Shown here piece after piece: positions 26,148-35,660 of a stretch of DNA of 64,000 nucleotides. Source of the stretch: Exiguobacterium sp. Helios. Its GTDB lineage: Bacteria > Bacillota > Bacilli > Exiguobacteriales > Exiguobacteriaceae. Under the pieces are notes generated by a model, which saw nothing but the letters and a program-made list of their open reading frames with translations, did no database searches and was not told the origin of the DNA. A program made the translations under genes and the position numbers. The stretch covers positions 2,009,501 through 2,073,500 of the forward strand of contig NZ_CP053557.1 in the NCBI RefSeq assembly GCF_014524545.1, read 5' to 3'. The first letter of the stretch is position 1, and every line of letters begins with the position of its first letter.

Positions 26148-27276
26148 AGCGTGCACACACCCGTTCATACAGCAGTTCGTAGGCACGAACGACTTGATTG
26201 GAATCAAACCGTCTCCGGGTATCGCGAATCCCTTCCTCTGCCAATTCTTCCCGCAGTGTCGCATCATCCGCCAACTGTCCAATCCGGTCCGCTGCGGCCT
26301 TGACATCATACGTCGGTACGATGAATCCCGTTTTCCTGTCTTGAATCACTTCCGGCAATCCACCGGCACTCGAGACGACACTCGGCACACCGACAGCCAT
26401 TGCCTCGAGGACGACAAGTCCGAATGCTTCTTTTTCCGACAACAGTAAATGAATATCACTGATCGCCAGCAACTGGGCGACATGCTCCTGTTTGCCGGCA
26501 AAAATAATTTTGTCGTAAATCCCCAGTTCCTTTGCCCGGCGTCGCGTCTGCCCCATTTCCGGACCGTCTCCGACCAATAACAAGCGCATGGCACGATCCT
26601 TTGAAGCAATCGCAAAGGCAGCGATTGTATCATCGATTCGTTTGACCGGTCGGAAATTCGAAATATGGATGACAACGACCTCATCCGGTTCGATGCCGTA
26701 GTGGCGTTTCAATCGTTCATCCCGCATCGGATAATACATACTTTCATCAATTGAGTTCGGGATGACTTCAATCGTATACTGTCCGTTTAATGTCATGTTT
26801 GTTTCAAGCGCCAGACTTTCGGAAACTGCCGTGACGGCATCCGAACTTTCGATGCCGTACCGGATCGCCGGTTGCATCTCTAAATCCTGTCCAATGACGG
26901 TAATATCCGTCCCGTGTAAAGTCGTTACGACAGCCACACCCTTTTTCTTCGCCATGTTTCGCCCGAGCTCCGCACAAACGGCATGCGGCACAGCGTAATG
27001 GGCATGAATGACATCAAGATCAAACAAGTCAATGACTTCCGCTACTTTCGACGCCAGCGTGATGTCGTACGGTGGATATTTAAAAACCGAATATTGATTC
27101 ACCTCGACGAGATGGACGGTAATGTTCGGCCGGTACTCCGTCAGTCGAAACGGAATGCTCGATGTGATGAAGTGTACATCGTGTCCCCGGTCTGCTAATT
27201 TCATGCCGAGTTCCGTCGCTACGACACCACTGCCACCGACCGATGGATAACAGAGAATCCCAATCGCTTTTTTCAT
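26134..27276 (-). CDS. bshA: N-acetyl-alpha-D-glucosaminyl L-malate synthase (bacillithiol)
   Basis: A 380-residue GT4-type glycosyltransferase with GT-B fold that joins UDP-GlcNAc and L-malate, the first bacillithiol step. It begins MKKAIGILCYPSVGGSGVV and contains VIHAHYAVPHAVCAEL, TTLHGTDITV, HISNFRPVKR and the donor-binding SEKEAFGLVVLEAMAVG. It heads bshA-cca-birA. The deacetylase gene bshB1, next to bshA in B. subtilis, is not here. The thiol disulfide reductase YpdA is encoded at 50596-51585. Confidence 0.95.
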   Translation of the reverse strand: MKKAIGILCYPSVGGSGVVATELGMKLADRGHDVHFITSSIPFRLTEYRPNITVHLVEVNQYSVFKYPPYDITLASKVAEVIDLFDLDVIHAHYAVPHAVCAELGRNMAKKKGVAVVTTLHGTDITVIGQDLEMQPAIRYGIESSDAVTAVSESLALETNMTLNGQYTIEVIPNSIDESMYYPMRDERLKRHYGIEPDEVVVIHISNFRPVKRIDDTIAAFAIASKDRAMRLLLVGDGPEMGQTRRRAKELGIYDKIIFAGKQEHVAQLLAISDIHLLLSEKEAFGLVVLEAMAVGVPSVVSSAGGLPEVIQDRKTGFIVPTYDVKAAADRIGQLADDATLREELAEEGIRDTRRRFDSNQVVRAYELLYERVCARYENA

Positions 27277-27450
27277 ATCTAGTTCACTCTCTCTTCATTA
27301 AGTAATGTCCTGTCCCCTGCTCATTGTAATCAAATTGCCGACTAAAAACTACATCTGCCACTTTTCAAGTGATTTTCATCAGAAAAGCTAGTCTTTTTTG
27401 ACGTCTGCCGTTACCCTAGAGAAAGAGTCATGTCAGAGAGGAGCAATCAG

Positions 27451-28338
27451 ATGGCACCCCCATTTCAGTTTCCGATTCGTATTCAAAATATCATTTGGAT
27501 TTTGATCGGATCATTTATTTTCGCTTTTGGTATCTATCATTTTAACGTGCAGAACGAGTTGGCCGAGGGAGGATTTACAGGGATCACCTTGATTTTAAAA
27601 GGATTATTCGGGTTTTCCCCATCTGTCACGAACTTGTTGCTCAACATTCCATTATTCTTCGTCAGTTATAAATTGCTCGGGCGGACGACGTTCGTCTATA
27701 CGTTGATTGGGACGTTCAGTTTTTCAATTTGGTATGGATTGATTGCCAAATACTCACCGCTTGAAATTTTCTTGAAAGATGATATGGTCCTCGCGGCTTT
27801 ATTTGCCGGTGTCTTTATCGGTGTCGGTCTCGGCATCATCTTCAATAACGGCGGCACGACCGGTGGTGTCGATATCATCGCCCGCTTAACAAAACGGTAT
27901 TTCGGCTGGTCGATCGGCCGGACATTCATGGTCTTCGACTTTTTTGTCATTATCGCATCACTGAGCTATCTCGATTACAAACAGGCGATGTACACGTTAC
28001 TTGCCGTCTATGTCGGTGCTCGCGTCATTGACTGGATGCAAGAAGGGACGTATGCCGGAAAAGCCGCGATGATCATCAGTGATCAACGAACGGAAATCGC
28101 GGATGGTATTCATGCGACGATGAATCGTGGGACGACTCGCTTGATCGCCAAGGGCGGGTATTCAGGACGCGACTTGGAAGTACTGTACGTCGTCGTCGCC
28201 CGAAATGAAATCACACGATTGAAGACACTTGTCAAATCAGTCGATCAACATGCCTTCATCACCCTGCATGACGTTTATGAAGTGACCGGAGAAGGATTCA
28301 CCTTCGATGAAAACCGAATTCCGATCAAAGAAACGTGA
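27451..28338 (+). CDS. ypjC: YitT-family membrane protein (DUF161 + DUF2179)
   Basis: A 295-residue protein with five or six membrane segments in the N-terminal two thirds (such as NIIWILIGSFIFAFGIYHF) and GGTTGGVDIIARLTKRYFG. A soluble C-terminal domain carries GVTRL-like GTTRLIAKGGYSGRDLEVLYV. The ATG at 27451 has AGGAG 7 nt upstream; an in-frame ATG at 27430 precedes that site. It is divergent from bshA and followed by a bidirectional terminator. YpjC occupies this neighbourhood in B. subtilis. Transport function is not established. Confidence 0.85.
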   Translation: MAPPFQFPIRIQNIIWILIGSFIFAFGIYHFNVQNELAEGGFTGITLILKGLFGFSPSVTNLLLNIPLFFVSYKLLGRTTFVYTLIGTFSFSIWYGLIAKYSPLEIFLKDDMVLAALFAGVFIGVGLGIIFNNGGTTGGVDIIARLTKRYFGWSIGRTFMVFDFFVIIASLSYLDYKQAMYTLLAVYVGARVIDWMQEGTYAGKAAMIISDQRTEIADGIHATMNRGTTRLIAKGGYSGRDLEVLYVVVARNEITRLKTLVKSVDQHAFITLHDVYEVTGEGFTFDENRIPIKET

Positions 28339-28351
28339 TTGGGCAGCATAC

Positions 28352-28395
28352 AAAAAAAAGACGAAAAATCCGATTGGATTCCTCGTCTTTTTATT
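28352..28395 (+). terminator. Bidirectional terminator between ypjC and the zinc protease gene
   Basis: AAAAGACGA and TCGTCTTTTT, extended by AATCC/GGATT, form a long hairpin with T tracts on both strands. Confidence 0.85.
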
Positions 28396-28404
28396 TACCT
28401 GTTT

Positions 28405-29085
28405 TTAATCATCACTTGACGGTGCAAAGACAATCAATGCTAAGCGAATAAACTCAGCAACCGCAACGAGCGTCGCAGCGACATATGTCCAAGCCGCTGC
28501 ATTCAGGACACGGCGCGAACCGCGTTCTTCTTCTGCATCGATGATTCCATGTTCCGTTAACTGGACCATCGCCCGTTTTGAAGCATCAAACTCAACCGGC
28601 AACGTCACGAGTTGGAAGATGACTGCTCCGAGCATCAAGATGACTCCAAGCATCGCCAGTCCACTCATACCCGCCAAGAAACCGATCAATAGTAACGGGA
28701 ATGACAAGTTAGACGTAATCGAAGCCACCGGAGCAATCCGGTGACGGACCCGCATCATTCCGTAATCCGTCGCATCTTGGATGACGTGGCCGATTTCGTG
28801 TGCCGCGATCGAAACCGCTGATACCGTCGAACCGTAATAGACATCTTCCGACAGGCGGACGACCTTGTTCGTTGGGTCGTAATGATCGGACATCGTTCCG
28901 CCAATCGGCTCAAGACGAACATCGGTAATCCCGTTTTGCTTCATGATGAAGTCTGCGACCTGCGCTCCCGTCACTCCACTGTGAATCGGAACTTCCTGAT
29001 ATTTTTTGTACGTCTTTCTGACACGCATCTGTGCCCAAATCGGCACGATGATGATGATTGCCAGATAGATTAAATAGTTCGCCAT
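28405..29085 (-). CDS. Membrane zinc metallopeptidase (YugP family)
   Basis: A 226-residue membrane protein with the zincin motif HEIGH (His96, Glu97, His100) in VSIAAHEIGHVIQDATDYG. It has an N-terminal membrane segment (4-20) and two further hydrophobic hairpins, including FPLLLIGFLAGMSGLAMLGV. PF04298 proteins such as YugP share this layout; targets are unknown. The ATG at 29085 has AAAGGAAG 7 nt upstream. In B. subtilis the place next to ypjA is held by ypjB, so this gene is a local difference. Confidence 0.85.
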   Translation of the reverse strand: MANYLIYLAIIIIVPIWAQMRVRKTYKKYQEVPIHSGVTGAQVADFIMKQNGITDVRLEPIGGTMSDHYDPTNKVVRLSEDVYYGSTVSAVSIAAHEIGHVIQDATDYGMMRVRHRIAPVASITSNLSFPLLLIGFLAGMSGLAMLGVILMLGAVIFQLVTLPVEFDASKRAMVQLTEHGIIDAEEERGSRRVLNAAAWTYVAATLVAVAEFIRLALIVFAPSSDD

Positions 29086-29131
29086 ATCGTCGCTTCCTTT
29101 CATAAAAAAAGATTATAGTCTTATTTTATGT

Positions 29132-29731
29132 TCAAGCGAACTTATTGTCAATCGAATCGCGTGCGACAAACCAATATCCCATCAAAAGACATAATCCGGT
29201 CAACCAAAACGAACCGTATCCGATCCACTGGATATGTTCGGCAAGTGCCGGATACCGCGGCCACTGTCCGAGCACATAATCCACAACATCGTTATGAATG
29301 ACCCAAATTGAGACGAGAACCAGTTCCTTGATCCGAAACGTCATGACAGGCGCATACAAGAGTGCCTGAAATGCCATCGCACCATGTGAAACCATCAGCA
29401 TCAAAGCCATCGCGGTCAAAAAGGAATCATCCGTCCCGAGTTCCTGTAACATCAACGCATTCATGACGACTGCCCAAACCCCGTATTTAATCAAGGTGAC
29501 GAAAGCAAGGGCTTCAAATAAACGCGATCGTCGATTGAAAATCCATAAAAAGACGATAATCGTAAAAAAGAGCGAGGCTGTCGGGCTATCCGGAATGAAC
29601 GGATAATAGTACCATTTCGACTGCGCGAGTTGCGGCTGATACCAGTAATAGCCGTATAATGTTCCGCCCAGATTGATCAATGCAAGCGGCCAAAGCACAG
29701 CTTTATGTTTTAAAATATGAATGAACGGCAT
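29132..29731 (-). CDS. ypjA: YpjA-like integral membrane protein (DUF1405)
   Basis: A 199-residue protein with about six membrane segments and the family start WPLALINLGGTLYGYYWY, followed by FIPDSPTASLFFTI. Adjacent to qcrC as in B. subtilis; linkage to the cytochrome bc complex suggests a role in respiration but no function is proven. Confidence 0.85.
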   Translation of the reverse strand: MPFIHILKHKAVLWPLALINLGGTLYGYYWYQPQLAQSKWYYYPFIPDSPTASLFFTIIVFLWIFNRRSRLFEALAFVTLIKYGVWAVVMNALMLQELGTDDSFLTAMALMLMVSHGAMAFQALLYAPVMTFRIKELVLVSIWVIHNDVVDYVLGQWPRYPALAEHIQWIGYGSFWLTGLCLLMGYWFVARDSIDNKFA

Positions 29732-29787
29732 ATATCGTCACCTCATGATAGACAAAAACCGGAGGAAAATTCCCCCGGCCGGTTGTC

Positions 29788-30579
29788 TTATTTATTGTTT
29801 TCTCCGCCTTCACCGTATGATGCGATGAATTTAGCAAGTTCTTTATGATCTGCTTCTGAACCTTTGAACTGTCCAGCAGGCATCGAACCGATACCTTTAA
29901 CTGCGATATCATAAATCTCTTTTTCTGTCTTCTTCGTCCCGACGAGGGCTGGAGCTGCTGCGCCGCCTTCGAGGTTCTTACCATGACAGTTGACGCATGA
30001 TTGATTCGAGTAAATCTCGAAACCTTTTGCTGCTGTATCGATTTTTGGACCTTCGTTCATTGTCAACTCACCTTGTTTATGGATAGTATCCCAGTGTGTT
30101 GTCTGAACTGATTCCCATGTCAAGAAGACGATCGATACGATCGCAAGTAACATCATGCTGACCGCGATCGGACGTTTTGCCGGGCGACGTTCGAGTCCTT
30201 GATCGAGCCAAGGCGCAACTAACAGTGCCGTAAACGCAAGCCCTGGAAGGATGACGGTACCCATCAAAATGTACGGACCAGCCGCAAATTGATATTTCAA
30301 GAGCTGATAGAGGAATAAGAAGTACCAGTCCGGAAGTGGAATGTACGACGTATTCGTCGGGTCAGCGATATTTTGAAGCGGTGCTGCTTCAACGATAGTC
30401 AATGTCATGAAGCCGATCAGGAAGACCGCTCCTACCATCCATTCGCGAAGCAAGAAGTTTGGCCAGAACGCTTCCGTCCGACCTGGATACTCCGAATAGT
30501 CTTTTGACTTATTCGGCATCCGGTTGTTGATCGACACCCGTGAATCGGTGACGAATTTCATTCCTTTACCACGATGCAT
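29788..30579 (-). CDS. qcrC: Menaquinol:cytochrome c reductase cytochrome b/c subunit QcrC
   Basis: A 263-residue fusion of the C-terminal half of cytochrome b (subunit IV-like) with a cytochrome c domain. It starts MHRGKGMKFVTDSR, the family signature, and has three membrane segments. Covalent haem attaches at C195-V-N-C198-H199, and GSMPAG supplies a likely axial Met. Third gene of qcrABC. It oxidises menaquinol and passes electrons to cytochrome c on the outer membrane face. Confidence 0.97.
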   Translation of the reverse strand: MHRGKGMKFVTDSRVSINNRMPNKSKDYSEYPGRTEAFWPNFLLREWMVGAVFLIGFMTLTIVEAAPLQNIADPTNTSYIPLPDWYFLFLYQLLKYQFAAGPYILMGTVILPGLAFTALLVAPWLDQGLERRPAKRPIAVSMMLLAIVSIVFLTWESVQTTHWDTIHKQGELTMNEGPKIDTAAKGFEIYSNQSCVNCHGKNLEGGAAAPALVGTKKTEKEIYDIAVKGIGSMPAGQFKGSEADHKELAKFIASYGEGGENNK

Positions 30580-30620
30580 CGTGTTCTCCCCCTTTTAGTT
30601 GTCTAATGATAAGTGTCGGT

Positions 30621-31292
30621 TTAAAGTGGTCCAGAGATCCCTTGTTTACGGATCATCATGAAGTGGGCCCCGAGCAAGACGAACAATGCTGCAGGAAGGA
30701 AGAAGACGTGAATCGCAAAGAATCGAGCGATTGTGCTTGCACCGACGATTTCCCCACCCGCCAGGAGTGTTTTCGCGATACCACCGATGACAGGAATACT
30801 TTCCGCAATTTGAATCGTAACTTTCGTTGCGAACAATGCTTTCATATCCCATGGCAACAGATATCCTGTCAGACCAAGTGCTAAGACAACGAAGAATAAC
30901 AGTACGCCGACAACCCAGTTCAATTCACGTGGTTTTTTGTATGAACCTGTGAAGAAGACACGTAATGTATGTAGGAACAACATTACGATGACGACCGATG
31001 CACCCCAGTGGTGCATACCACGGACGATTTGACCGTGCGCTACTTCATTTTGAAGATAGTACACGGACGCATGCGCATTGATGATGTCTGGTACGTAATA
31101 CATTGTCAAGAACATCCCTGAAAGAATCTGGATGACAATCGTGAAGAATGTCAACCCGCCAAAACAATAAACGAATGCTGAGAAGTTATGGGCCGGGTTA
31201 ACGTGTTCTGGAACTTCATGATCGGCGATATCTCGCCAAAGTGGCGTAATATCAACGCGCTCATCAATCCAATCATAAATTTTTTGCATCAT
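30621..31292 (-). CDS. qcrB: Cytochrome b6 subunit QcrB
   Basis: A 223-residue cytochrome b6-type protein with four membrane helices. Haem-ligand regions include GQIVRGMHHWGASVVIVM and FAIHVFFLPAALFVLLGAHF; GYLLPWDMKALFATKV lies between them. It ends in IRKQGISGPL, as in B. subtilis QcrB. It starts 3 nt after the qcrA stop, with GAGGTG upstream. Confidence 0.97.
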   Translation of the reverse strand: MMQKIYDWIDERVDITPLWRDIADHEVPEHVNPAHNFSAFVYCFGGLTFFTIVIQILSGMFLTMYYVPDIINAHASVYYLQNEVAHGQIVRGMHHWGASVVIVMLFLHTLRVFFTGSYKKPRELNWVVGVLLFFVVLALGLTGYLLPWDMKALFATKVTIQIAESIPVIGGIAKTLLAGGEIVGASTIARFFAIHVFFLPAALFVLLGAHFMMIRKQGISGPL

Positions 31293-31295
31293 CGC

Positions 31296-31802
31296 TTACG
31301 CACCTCTTTCGACTGGTTTACCTAGGTAAAGGAAACCATCTTTCTCTTGCTTTTCATATTCATCAAGCGGTTTCGTCGGAGGCGTACCTGGTACGTTAAC
31401 GCCATCTTTCGTATACCGGCCGAAGTGACATGGGCAATAGAATTGTTCTGGGTGCGTCGGATCCGCTCCAAAACTGACCTGGCATCCTAAGTGTTTACAG
31501 ATCGGTGATAGGGCCAATACTTCGCCTTTATCGTTTTTAAACACCCACGCAGATAACGTTTCTTCAAACTCATACCACGCATCCTGTGTCTGTTTTTTGA
31601 AGTCGACCCGTTTTGGTTCTGTCGTGATGTCCGACAACTTCATTACTTTTACTTTATCGCCTGCTCCTGATTTCTTCAGGACTGGGTCAACTGCGAAGTT
31701 GACCATCGGCATGACCATCGTCGCCGCCATAAAGCCGCCGACTCCAGTCAATGTATACGTCAAGAATTGACGACGTGTTACGTTAGACCCGTTTTGAGCC
31801 AT
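31296..31802 (-). CDS. qcrA: Rieske iron-sulfur subunit QcrA
   Basis: A 168-residue Rieske protein. The 2Fe-2S ligands are Cys102 and His104 in CKHLGC (disulfide partner Cys107) and Cys123 and His126 in CPCHFG (disulfide partner Cys125). The N-terminus TRRQFLTYTLTGVGGF is a twin-arginine-type signal anchor. The ATG at 31802 has GAGGGGGG upstream; the extension to 31853 is rejected. A good promoter lies at 31873-31901. Confidence 0.97.
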   Translation of the reverse strand: MAQNGSNVTRRQFLTYTLTGVGGFMAATMVMPMVNFAVDPVLKKSGAGDKVKVMKLSDITTEPKRVDFKKQTQDAWYEFEETLSAWVFKNDKGEVLALSPICKHLGCQVSFGADPTHPEQFYCPCHFGRYTKDGVNVPGTPPTKPLDEYEKQEKDGFLYLGKPVERGA

Positions 31803-31872
31803 CTCGATCCCCCCTCGTGATGTACGCTGTGCCCCAAGACCACAGTACTTCACACAAATTTCTCACATGGTA

Positions 31873-31901
31873 ATAGTATCTTAATAAAATCATTGCGTCA
31901 A
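31873..31901 (-). promoter_or_regulatory. Sigma-A promoter of qcrABC
   Basis: On the minus strand TTGACG (31896-31901) and TACTAT (31873-31878) at 17 bp spacing, just downstream of the ypiF stop and about 65 nt before the qcrA start. Confidence 0.75.
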
Positions 31902-31906
31902 CCGCT

Positions 31907-32347
31907 TCATAGCGCGGTCCAGCGGTTTCCTAACTGCTCTAAGACTTGCCCGACAAAATTCCCGACCATCTGACCTTGTTGATCGCGACTCATCGTCTCA
32001 AGCGATAAACGTGGGACATAAATGATGTCCGTGACCGATGTCTCTTTCCACCGTAAATCGGCAGTAATGAACGTTACAAATCGAAACTGCTCTGAAGATG
32101 CGGCCTGCTCCCAACTGGTGAGCTGGTCAATGGACGGTTCACCAATATATGTCATTGGCGGAACAAGCATCGCCCGTCCCGACAATTGCCGTTCGACTTC
32201 CGTCGCGACAGTCATTGTCATATCTGCACATTCCGAGAAAGCATGCATCGCTTCGTCGAATCCGACGGGAATCAATGGGACAATCAACGTATCGATATAC
32301 GCTTGTTCGTTTCTCGTCCTTTGAACATCGGATGGTTTGAAACGCAA
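31907..32347 (-). CDS. ypiF: YpiF-like protein (DUF2487)
   Basis: A 146-residue soluble protein with LIVPLIPVGFDEAM, QLSGRAMLVPPMTYIG and FRFVTFITADLRWK, matching YpiF in position and pattern. The TTG at 32347 gives LRFKPSDVQRTRNEQAY and has GGGGGG 6 nt upstream; the ATG at 32371 precedes that site. It lies just before qcrABC, as in B. subtilis. Function unknown. Confidence 0.85.
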   Translation of the reverse strand: MRFKPSDVQRTRNEQAYIDTLIVPLIPVGFDEAMHAFSECADMTMTVATEVERQLSGRAMLVPPMTYIGEPSIDQLTSWEQAASSEQFRFVTFITADLRWKETSVTDIIYVPRLSLETMSRDQQGQMVGNFVGQVLEQLGNRWTAL

Positions 32348-32488
32348 GTCATTCCCCCCTTTCCTGTTCACTTACATTTCGTCACATTTAATGTATCATA
32401 TCCGCTTTTGGAACTGCTTCTTTAATGTGAACGTTTTATGAAATTAGCTACAATTTTTCTTCATATTTTCCCCTTAGTTTCGATTTCG

Positions 32489-32524
32489 AAAAAAAGCCTT
32501 CCTTCGGTTCAGTCGAAGGAAGGC
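32489..32524 (-). terminator. Intrinsic terminator after ypiB
   Basis: GCCTTCCTTCG and CGAAGGAAGGC form a perfect 11-bp stem followed by TTTTTTT on the minus strand. It ends the cheR-aroC-aroB-aroA-ypiA-ypiB run. Confidence 0.92.
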
Positions 32525-32543
32525 AAACGACTCGATTTTCCGA

Positions 32544-33071
32544 TCAAAGTTGACTGCGAATAATCCGCAATTCGTCCGAAAGCGATTGGAAACGATTTTT
32601 ATCCCGGGCGTCGAGCGCCTCGTCAATCAATCGGACCAAACGTTCTTCTTCTTGACGGTTGACGGTCGCCGCAATGAAATTCATTGCCGCATCTGCCAAT
32701 TTCGGTTCAACGGCCACTTCCGGTCGAAAAGGATTTTCCTCTAACAGCGAGAGGTACTCGTCATCCATCATCATTCCTTGAAAGTTTAACTCGATATAGA
32801 TCGGCTCATCGGTCAAACGAATATCATGATAGGCTTTTTCCGGATCGGTCGTCTTGACCTCTCCTTTTTTAAAGAGAAAAGGGTCTGCATCAAATCCATA
32901 GGTCGTAATGATTATTGCCTTGGGCGCAAACATGGCATTTTGAACAAAATGAACCTGTTCGAGCTTCGAATCGTTTCGAAGCCAATAATCGATGATCCAC
33001 TTTGATTCCCGACGTTTCAACGTATAATAGGTCAAGATGCGGCGCAAGAAACGCTGCTTTCTCTCTGTCAT
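32544..33071 (-). CDS. ypiB: YpiB-like protein (UPF0302)
   Basis: A 175-residue protein with the UPF0302 start LRRILTYYTLKRRESKWI, then HFVQNAMFAPKAIIIT and a C-terminal helical IDEAL-like segment (LVRLIDEALDARDKNRF). The ATG at 33071 has GGAG 9 nt upstream. It follows ypiA by 28 nt. Function unknown. Confidence 0.85.
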   Translation of the reverse strand: MTERKQRFLRRILTYYTLKRRESKWIIDYWLRNDSKLEQVHFVQNAMFAPKAIIITTYGFDADPFLFKKGEVKTTDPEKAYHDIRLTDEPIYIELNFQGMMMDDEYLSLLEENPFRPEVAVEPKLADAAMNFIAATVNRQEEERLVRLIDEALDARDKNRFQSLSDELRIIRSQL

Positions 33072-33099
33072 CTTAATCCTACTCCCTTCTCCAGTGAAA

Positions 33100-34362
33100 T
33101 CATCCATCCATTCGTTCGACATAGTCGACTAAATCGGCATCTTCCGGTGTCAGATTGGCTGCCCGGCGTAATAAGACCAGTCCTTCGTCGCGGCGCCCTT
33201 CTTCTACGAGAGCATATCCGTACTCTTTTAAGAATAATGCATCATCTGCAAAAGCAGCTTCCACTTGCGCATATTTCTCCATCGCCTGCGTATATTCTTC
33301 AAGCGCGTATAACGACCGGGCGCGATACCACGTTAAGATCGGTGCCGTCACATGTTCTTCGATGGCGGAAATCGTCTCGAGCGTCGCGTCATGATCTTCG
33401 TCTTCTGCGAGTAAGGCCAACAGCCGTTCGGCTGCGACAAGGGATTCTGGGTTGAGGGCCAATGCTTCACGTAACGCTTTGACACTGCCTTCCCGATCAC
33501 CAAGTTTCAAGAGGAACAAGGCTTCCATCGTCCGTAACTCGTCGTTGTAATCATCACGTTCGATTCCTTGCTTGATGACATTGAGCGCTTCTTTCGTCAA
33601 GCCGAGTTCCGACTGACTTTCCGCGTATGGAACATAGGCCGACGTATAGTCGGGATCCTGCGCAATCAGTTGCTGGAATGTCTCGACCGCTTTTTGGTGT
33701 TGTCCGACCCGGTGGGCCGTCATGGCGAGACCGAATAACGTATGCAGATCCGAGCGCTCGGCAACCGCGCGTTCATATAGTGGAATCGCTTCTTCAAACT
33801 CACCGATCATCGCCAGTGATTCCGCATAGAGGGCATCAAGCGGTAACTCTTCGCGTAAGAGCGGATCGGCCGCGATTTCCGCAAACAAAGGAACGGCTTG
33901 ATCAAAAGCACCGAGTGTCATATAGAGTTCCGCCAGTCCATACGCCAGCAATGGTTCGTTTGGGGCCAAGTCACGCGCTTGTTTTAATTTAGCTAACGCT
34001 ACTTCATCGAGCCCTTGGGACTGATACAGGTCAGCCAGCAAAACCAATGTCCGGGGACCATTCTCAATATCCGTCACATCGACCTGCTCAAGCACAGTGA
34101 TGGCCTCTTCTTCTCGGTCCAAATCGATGTAACATTCTGCAAGTAATAAAGCTACACCGGCATTTCCCGAATAATCGACATACAAAGGTGCCAGTAAATC
34201 GACTGCCCGATCGGATAAGCCCAATTCGATATACAAATCGGCGACTGCTAAACGATCTTCATCCGTCCCGGTTTTTTCGAGCTGTTCGAGCGCCGTTAAT
34301 GCTTCTGACGTGTGACCATGTTCGAGACTTTCGACGATCTCTTTTAATACGTTTTCGTTCAA
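33100..34362 (-). CDS. ypiA: YpiA-like tetratricopeptide repeat protein
   Basis: A 420-residue acidic protein made almost wholly of helical TPR units; recognisable repeats include LYIELGLSDRAVDLLAPLY, AYGLAELYMTLGAFDQAVPL and FGLAMTAHRVGQHQKAVETF. No signal peptide or membrane segment, so a cytoplasmic scaffold is likely. The TTG at 34362 has GAGG 8 nt upstream. It lies 44 nt downstream of aroA in the same unit, as in B. subtilis. Partner unknown. Confidence 0.88.
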   Translation of the reverse strand: MNENVLKEIVESLEHGHTSEALTALEQLEKTGTDEDRLAVADLYIELGLSDRAVDLLAPLYVDYSGNAGVALLLAECYIDLDREEEAITVLEQVDVTDIENGPRTLVLLADLYQSQGLDEVALAKLKQARDLAPNEPLLAYGLAELYMTLGAFDQAVPLFAEIAADPLLREELPLDALYAESLAMIGEFEEAIPLYERAVAERSDLHTLFGLAMTAHRVGQHQKAVETFQQLIAQDPDYTSAYVPYAESQSELGLTKEALNVIKQGIERDDYNDELRTMEALFLLKLGDREGSVKALREALALNPESLVAAERLLALLAEDEDHDATLETISAIEEHVTAPILTWYRARSLYALEEYTQAMEKYAQVEAAFADDALFLKEYGYALVEEGRRDEGLVLLRRAANLTPEDADLVDYVERMDG

Positions 34363-34406
34363 GGCAAACGCCTCACTTTCCTCTATTTCACTGTTCGCGA
34401 TCTTTT

Positions 34407-35660
34407 TCAGGGATTCGTTTGTTGCAGTGTCTTTAAATCATCATAAAACGTTGGATAGCTGACTTCAACTACTTCATTCCCAAGGACTTGAATTTCCGGC
34501 TGTAATGTCGAGGCAATCGTCAACATCATGGCCAGACGATGGTCTCCCGCACTGTCGACCGTCGCTCCTGTGAGTGGTGTCGGTCCATCAATAATCATGC
34601 CGTCTTCCGTTGCTTCAATCGTTGCCCCGATTTTTTGAAGGGTCGATACGACCGTCTCAATTCGATCCGTCTCTTTGACACGCAGTTCTGCTGCATCCCG
34701 GATGACTGTCCGCCCTTCTGCTTGCGTCGCCAGCAAAGCAAGCAACGGGATTTCATCAATTAACGAAGGAATTTGCTCCCCTTCGATGGCTACTGCCTGC
34801 AAGTGAGTCGTCGTCAGGGTTACGTCCGCAGTCTCTTCTCCCGCCGTTTCACGGCGATTTGTAATTTCGACACTGGCACCCATCTGGCGTAACACTTGCA
34901 AAAATCCAGTCCGGGTCGGATTCATCAAGACGTGTTCCGTCGTGATTCGGCTATCGTCTCCTAAGGCCGCTGCTGCCCACCAAAAAGCCGCAGAAGAAGG
35001 GTCACCCGGAACATCGATCGTCGTTGCCTTTAGTCGGACCGGTCCTTGCAGACGAATCTGTCGGCCTTGTTCCAGTTCTTGAATCGTCAGATCTGCTCCG
35101 AATTTCGGTAACATCCGTTCCGTATGATCCCGCGATAAAATCGGTTCGACGACTGTCGTCTCTCCTGTTGCAAACAATCCGGCCAATAACACCGCACTTT
35201 TGACTTGAGCGCTCGCTACCGGCAATGTGTAGGTCGTGCCGACAAGCGGTTGACCATGAATCGTCAGCGGGGCATATGTGCCCTCAATGTCCGCTCCAAG
35301 TGTCGCAAGCGGAACAGTCACCCGGTCCATCGGCCGTCGCTGTAGCGAAGCATCTCCTGTTAAAATGTATGTTTCCTGTCCGCCGGCCAAAATCCCGCTC
35401 AACAAACGAATTGTCGTTCCTGAATTGCCGCAGTCAATCGTTGCCGCCTTCAGAGTAGCGGTACCGGTAATCCGAATGTCTTGTTCCGTCCGGTGAATTT
35501 GTGCCCCGAGTGCCTCGACTGCTGCGAGTGATGCCAGACAGTCTGCTCCTAGCAAGGCGTTTGAAATCACGGTTGTCCCCTCTGCGATTCCGCCCATCAA
35601 AAATGCACGATGGGTCATTGATTTATCGCCTGGTACGCGTACTGTCCCTTTTAACCCCAC
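34407..35660 (-). CDS. aroA: 3-phosphoshikimate 1-carboxyvinyltransferase (EPSP synthase, class II)
   Basis: A 417-residue enzyme of the shikimate pathway joining PEP and shikimate-3-phosphate. Motifs are [65 protein letters not shown] and [24 protein letters not shown] and NPTR are the four marks of class II enzymes, which resist competitive inhibition by glyphosate. The GTG at 35660 is chosen because GAGG lies 8 nt upstream; the GTG at 35669 is part of that site. It overlaps the end of aroB by 10 nt. Confidence 0.95.
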   Translation of the reverse strand: MGLKGTVRVPGDKSMTHRAFLMGGIAEGTTVISNALLGADCLASLAAVEALGAQIHRTEQDIRITGTATLKAATIDCGNSGTTIRLLSGILAGGQETYILTGDASLQRRPMDRVTVPLATLGADIEGTYAPLTIHGQPLVGTTYTLPVASAQVKSAVLLAGLFATGETTVVEPILSRDHTERMLPKFGADLTIQELEQGRQIRLQGPVRLKATTIDVPGDPSSAAFWWAAAALGDDSRITTEHVLMNPTRTGFLQVLRQMGASVEITNRRETAGEETADVTLTTTHLQAVAIEGEQIPSLIDEIPLLALLATQAEGRTVIRDAAELRVKETDRIETVVSTLQKIGATIEATEDGMIIDGPTPLTGATVDSAGDHRLAMMLTIASTLQPEIQVLGNEVVEVSYPTFYDDLKTLQQTNP

